A stretch of 5,767 nucleotides of DNA, from the NCBI GenBank assembly GCA_903914985.1, contig CAIWRE010000109.1:1-5767 (forward strand). The letters run 5' to 3'. Numbering within the stretch: position 1 is the first letter of the stretch; every line of letters starts with the position of its first letter. This document shows positions 5,394 to 5,767 of the stretch, in pieces. The stretch comes from an uncultured beta proteobacterium. Its GTDB lineage: Bacteria > Pseudomonadota > Gammaproteobacteria > Burkholderiales > Burkholderiaceae_C. The translations under genes were made by a program, and so were the position numbers. The notes beneath the pieces were generated by a model, which saw only the letters and a list, made by a program, of their open reading frames with translations, ran no database searches and was not told the DNA's origin.

Positions 5394-5767
5394 ATGTCAA
5401 ACCGCCTTACACAAATCGCAACCCGCACTGGAGACAGTGGTACCACCGGCTTGGGCGACAACAGCCGTGTGTCCAAAAACAGCCTGCGCGTACATGCCAT
5501 GGGCGACGTGGACGAACTTAATTCCAATATTGGTGTTCTGCTGTGTGAAGCCATGCCCGAGGGCGTGCGCGCGGTACTGGTGGAGGTGCAGCACCAGCTG
5601 TTTAACCTGGGCGGTGAGCTGTCCATTCCGGGTTTTGAGCTCCTCAAAGGAGAGGCCGTACTGGCTTTGGACGAGGCCTTGGAGGCTTACAACCTGGACC
5701 TGCCGCGCTTACAGGAGTTCATCCTGCCAGCGGGCACCCGCGCCGCGGCCCTGGCCCATGTCTGCCG
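5394..5767 (+). CDS. PduO-type ATP:cob(I)alamin adenosyltransferase, N-terminal part
   Basis: The first 124 codons of an ORF that runs off the right edge. The enzyme transfers the adenosyl group of ATP to reduced cobalamin, making coenzyme B12. Family motifs are clear: TRTGDSGTTGL at 10-20 (the ATP-binding N-terminal loop), SRVSK at 24-28, GDVDELNS at 37-44, QHQLFNLGGELS at 66-77 and FILPAGT at 109-115. These match the PduO/MMAB type, not CobA/BtuR. The usual C-terminal region with the RRAER-like motif is outside the window, so completeness cannot be judged. It begins 20 bp after the HD-GYP gene; no strong Shine-Dalgarno is visible before ATG 5394. It is likely a housekeeping B12 assimilation gene, with no evident tie to partitioning. 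Confidence 0.93.
   Translation, partial: MSNRLTQIATRTGDSGTTGLGDNSRVSKNSLRVHAMGDVDELNSNIGVLLCEAMPEGVRAVLVEVQHQLFNLGGELSIPGFELLKGEAVLALDEALEAYNLDLPRLQEFILPAGTRAAALAHVC

Noticed and set aside
4919..5647. Long antisense open frame (242 codons) across the HD-GYP and adenosyltransferase genes.
   Set aside because: It runs opposite two well-supported genes, is rich in Arg, Pro and Ser as expected of GC-rich shadow frames, and shows no recognisable motif.
1..5767. CRISPR arrays, tRNA or rRNA genes, insertion sequences, toxin-antitoxin or defence genes.
   Set aside because: No repeat-spacer array, transposase, terminal inverted repeats or RNA gene signature seen; the window is nearly filled by the listed genes.

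Overview
The window looks like chromosomal DNA from a moderately GC-rich betaproteobacterium. The order mnmG-rsmG-lysE-parA...parB and the protein sequences suggest Burkholderiales, probably Comamonadaceae (inference; genus not resolved). mnmG/rsmG next to parAB is the classic origin-proximal neighbourhood, but no dnaA, dnaN or DnaA-box cluster is visible here. All genes are on the + strand and packed tightly; the longest gap is 70 bp.

Layout: (1) 1-135, the 3' end of mnmG (tRNA wobble uridine modification), whose stop overlaps the GTG start of (2) rsmG at 132-800 (16S rRNA G527 methyltransferase). (3) A LysE/RhtB-type exporter at 827-1441. (4) A 70-bp gap holding a parS-like site, then (5) parA at 1512-2300, (6) a small RBBP9/YdeN-type serine hydrolase at 2306-2863 and (7) parB at 2853-3806. 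(8) A four-helix membrane protein fused to a class I SAM methyltransferase at 3813-4613, (9) a stand-alone HD-GYP protein at 4615-5373 and (10) the start of a PduO-type cobalamin adenosyltransferase at 5394, cut by the window edge.

The most coherent system is the chromosome segregation locus: ParA ATPase, ParB CTPase clamp and two parS sites. The sites share an identical 14-bp core in opposite orientation. One lies in the parA leader and the other inside the rsmG coding sequence, where the same bases must satisfy both the protein and ParB. From parA to the adenosyltransferase the gaps are 5, -11, 6, 1 and 20 bp, so these five genes could be one transcript.

Points worth a second look: the hydrolase gene inserted between parA and parB and carrying parB's ribosome binding site; the membrane methyltransferase, whose architecture resembles the FAM173/ATPSCKMT lysine methyltransferases; and the HD-GYP protein, whose HD signature reads Tyr-Asp instead of His-Asp. 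None of these proves a new system, but each can be tested.
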